From contig JAFSYZ010000155.1 of NCBI GenBank assembly GCA_017455785.1, positions 1 to 11,352 of the forward strand: 11,352 nucleotides of DNA, in the 5' to 3' direction. The stretch is from Candidatus Methanomethylophilaceae archaeon (GTDB taxonomy: Archaea; Thermoplasmatota; Thermoplasmata; Methanomassiliicoccales; Methanomethylophilaceae). The notes beneath the pieces were generated by a model. It saw only the letters and a program-made list of their open reading frames with translations. It made no database searches and was not told the DNA's origin. Positions within the stretch are counted from its first letter, which is position 1; each line of letters starts with the position of its first letter. Below are positions 9,835-11,352 of this stretch, piece after piece. A program made the position numbers and the translations under genes.

Positions 9835-11352
9835 ATGATCAATACACCATCTGGAAAGTCAAGAAAGGGCCGCTCGCCTACCGTTTTAGCGATGGCAGTC
9901 CTGACCGCGTTGGTATTGTCACTGGGAACTTTCACCCTGTGCATAGACAATTCATCCGACGCGGACGGAACAACTGTGCATGTGAATACATGGGGCGAGC
10001 TTCAGAACGCTCTGAAGAATTGCGGAGACTATGACGTCATCATTCTCGATAGCGACATCGATCTGAACGAAGATTCCGATGAAGAGGAGGTCAAAAATGT
10101 CAATAACCTCACCGTGGACCTCAACGGCCATACGATCGACGGTAACCATTACGAGCACGGCCTGCACGAAGGACGCTTCTTCCACATAGGGGAAAATGCT
10201 GTAGTCATCGTTATGAACGGAACTCTTACCAATGGATTCGATGATGACGGAGGCTGTGTTTATGTCGAAGAGGAAGGAGATCTGCGCTTCCAAAATGTGA
10301 ATGTCATCAACTGCGGTTCGAGCGACGATGGTGCCGCGATTTTCGTCAACGGGGGCTATTTCGTGATGAACGGAGGCAAGATTGATGAATGCGACTCTTC
10401 GGACAACGCCGGAGCGATATACGTGAACAACGGAGCATACATTGAATTAACCGATGTCCAGATAACGAATAATCATGCGAGGGGGCACGGAGGGGCGATA
10501 GAGTTTACCGAATTATCGGAGGGCCTAATCAAGAATTGTACATTCCAGCACGATTATTGCAAGGATGAAGGGGGCGCCCTTTTCATCGAGGATAAATCCG
10601 GAGTTTATCTCGATAATTGCAAATTCATAGAAAATGGCAGTAGCCAGGGGGATCACGGAGGGGCGTTATACCTCAATGATGCCATGATAATAATTAACTG
10701 CTGCTCGTTCCAAAAAAATGAGGCGGGTGCTCACGGAGGGGCGATCTACGCCGTAGATTCAGATATGCAGATAATATCGGATGGAGAGCACAACGATTTC
10801 ACAGGCAACTCGTCATGGGAGTCCGGTGGCGCCATGTTCATCAAGGGATCAAGTGTCAAAATCAAATTTGCCGACTTCAAAGATAATGGCGCAGCCCAAC
10901 TCAATAGCAGCGATAAAGGCGAGGGCGGTGCGATCTTCATCGACGACGATTCGGTAGTGTATCTCGAGTTCTGTACCTTTATCGGCAACAAGGCTAAAAC
11001 CAACGGCGGAGGAATAGTGATCGAAGATGACGATAACATCAGTCTCTATATGAATAATCTCGTCGTTATAAAAGATAACAAGATCGCCACAAATGAGGAG
11101 ACCTTCTCCGATTCCAACCTCGTCATCCGTTCCGATCTGAGGATAAACTGCGGATTTCTGACCTATGATTCGGAGATCTGGATCGCCCTGGACGGCGGTG
11201 AGAGAGTCTTCACCTCTAACTTCAGCACGAACAACCCTGGCAAGGATCCTGCACTGTTCTTCAAGAGCACCGATACCAACCGCTATGTCGCAGCCGACCC
11301 GGATTCGAAGGAGGCCAGGCTCTACGGCGGATCGGCAGGAGACATGTCGGAC
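9835..11352 (+). CDS. Adhesin-like surface protein with beta-helix GGAI/FxxN repeats (partial)
   Basis: 506 codons remain open to the window edge; the C-terminus is missing. A basic N-terminus (SRKGR) is followed by a hydrophobic stretch, about residues 16-37, acting as signal peptide or anchor. From about residue 50 it looks like a right-handed parallel beta-helix. At least nine G-G-A-hydrophobic motifs occur (for example GGAIYAV, GGALFIE, GGALYLN, GGAMFIK, GGAIFID, GGGIVIE), alternating with FxxN-type motifs (FIENG, FTGNS, FKDNG, FIGNK). This pairing is the signature of chlamydial Pmp-type repeats and of adhesin-like proteins in gut methanogens. It is acidic. A role in surface adhesion is inferred. 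The missing end would be expected to hold an anchor. Confidence 0.85.
   Translation, partial: MINTPSGKSRKGRSPTVLAMAVLTALVLSLGTFTLCIDNSSDADGTTVHVNTWGELQNALKNCGDYDVIILDSDIDLNEDSDEEEVKNVNNLTVDLNGHTIDGNHYEHGLHEGRFFHIGENAVVIVMNGTLTNGFDDDGGCVYVEEEGDLRFQNVNVINCGSSDDGAAIFVNGGYFVMNGGKIDECDSSDNAGAIYVNNGAYIELTDVQITNNHARGHGGAIEFTELSEGLIKNCTFQHDYCKDEGGALFIEDKSGVYLDNCKFIENGSSQGDHGGALYLNDAMIIINCCSFQKNEAGAHGGAIYAVDSDMQIISDGEHNDFTGNSSWESGGAMFIKGSSVKIKFADFKDNGAAQLNSSDKGEGGAIFIDDDSVVYLEFCTFIGNKAKTNGGGIVIEDDDNISLYMNNLVVIKDNKIATNEETFSDSNLVIRSDLRINCGFLTYDSEIWIALDGGERVFTSNFSTNNPGKDPALFFKSTDTNRYVAADPDSKEARLYGGSAGDMSD

Overview
The window is archaeal and most resembles a Methanomassiliicoccales (Thermoplasmata-class, often gut-associated) methanogen. 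The grounds are an archaeal/eukaryotic-type translation gene set, TATA boxes of the TTTAAATA type about 25-30 bp before likely transcript starts, Shine-Dalgarno-led genes, tRNA genes without an encoded CCA, and a large secreted adhesin-like protein. The lineage call is inferred from general protein character; no database search was possible. Every intact housekeeping gene here ends in TAA or TGA, never TAG, which fits a lineage where TAG can be read as pyrrolysine but does not prove it.

Layout. (1) 1-74: tRNA-Gln(TTG) on the minus strand. (2) About 190-670: a gene-free, highly structured stretch with four tRNA-like modules, each with a good T-arm but an abnormal body. It also has strong simple hairpins, duplicated acceptor-strand sequences and an outer long-range inverted repeat (201-215 with 655-668). 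This is the least explained part of the window. (3) 684-2568, minus strand: a two-gene unit of aIF2-beta (with a C-terminal TRAM domain) followed 7 bp later by a CDKAL1/MtaB-type tRNA methylthiotransferase (also with TRAM). (4) 2737-7793, plus strand: an archaeal str-type operon of S12, S7, EF-2, EF-1A and S10, closed by a GC-rich hairpin. EF-1A also has its own TATA box.

(5) 7927-7999: tRNA-Ala(TGC), apparently the attachment site of a decayed element. Its 3' end is followed by eight phased copies of TGTCCAC. Then, all on the minus strand, come a tyrosine-recombinase catalytic domain lacking its N-terminal DNA-binding part, an AT-richer coiled-coil fragment in another frame, and a truncated, frameshifted HUH rolling-circle Rep relic with in-frame TAG codons. 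Together they look like the remains of an integrated rolling-circle plasmid or virus. (6) 9835 to the window end: the start of a secreted beta-helix adhesin-like protein with GGAI and FxxN repeats, divergent from the relic.

How the genes work together: the conserved core serves translation (tRNAs, initiation factor, ribosomal proteins, elongation factors, tRNA modification). The right third is accessory DNA gained at a tRNA gene and partly eroded, followed by a surface-protein gene. The two places that most deserve checking are the tRNA-like array at 200-670 and the phased repeat array at 7994-8162.
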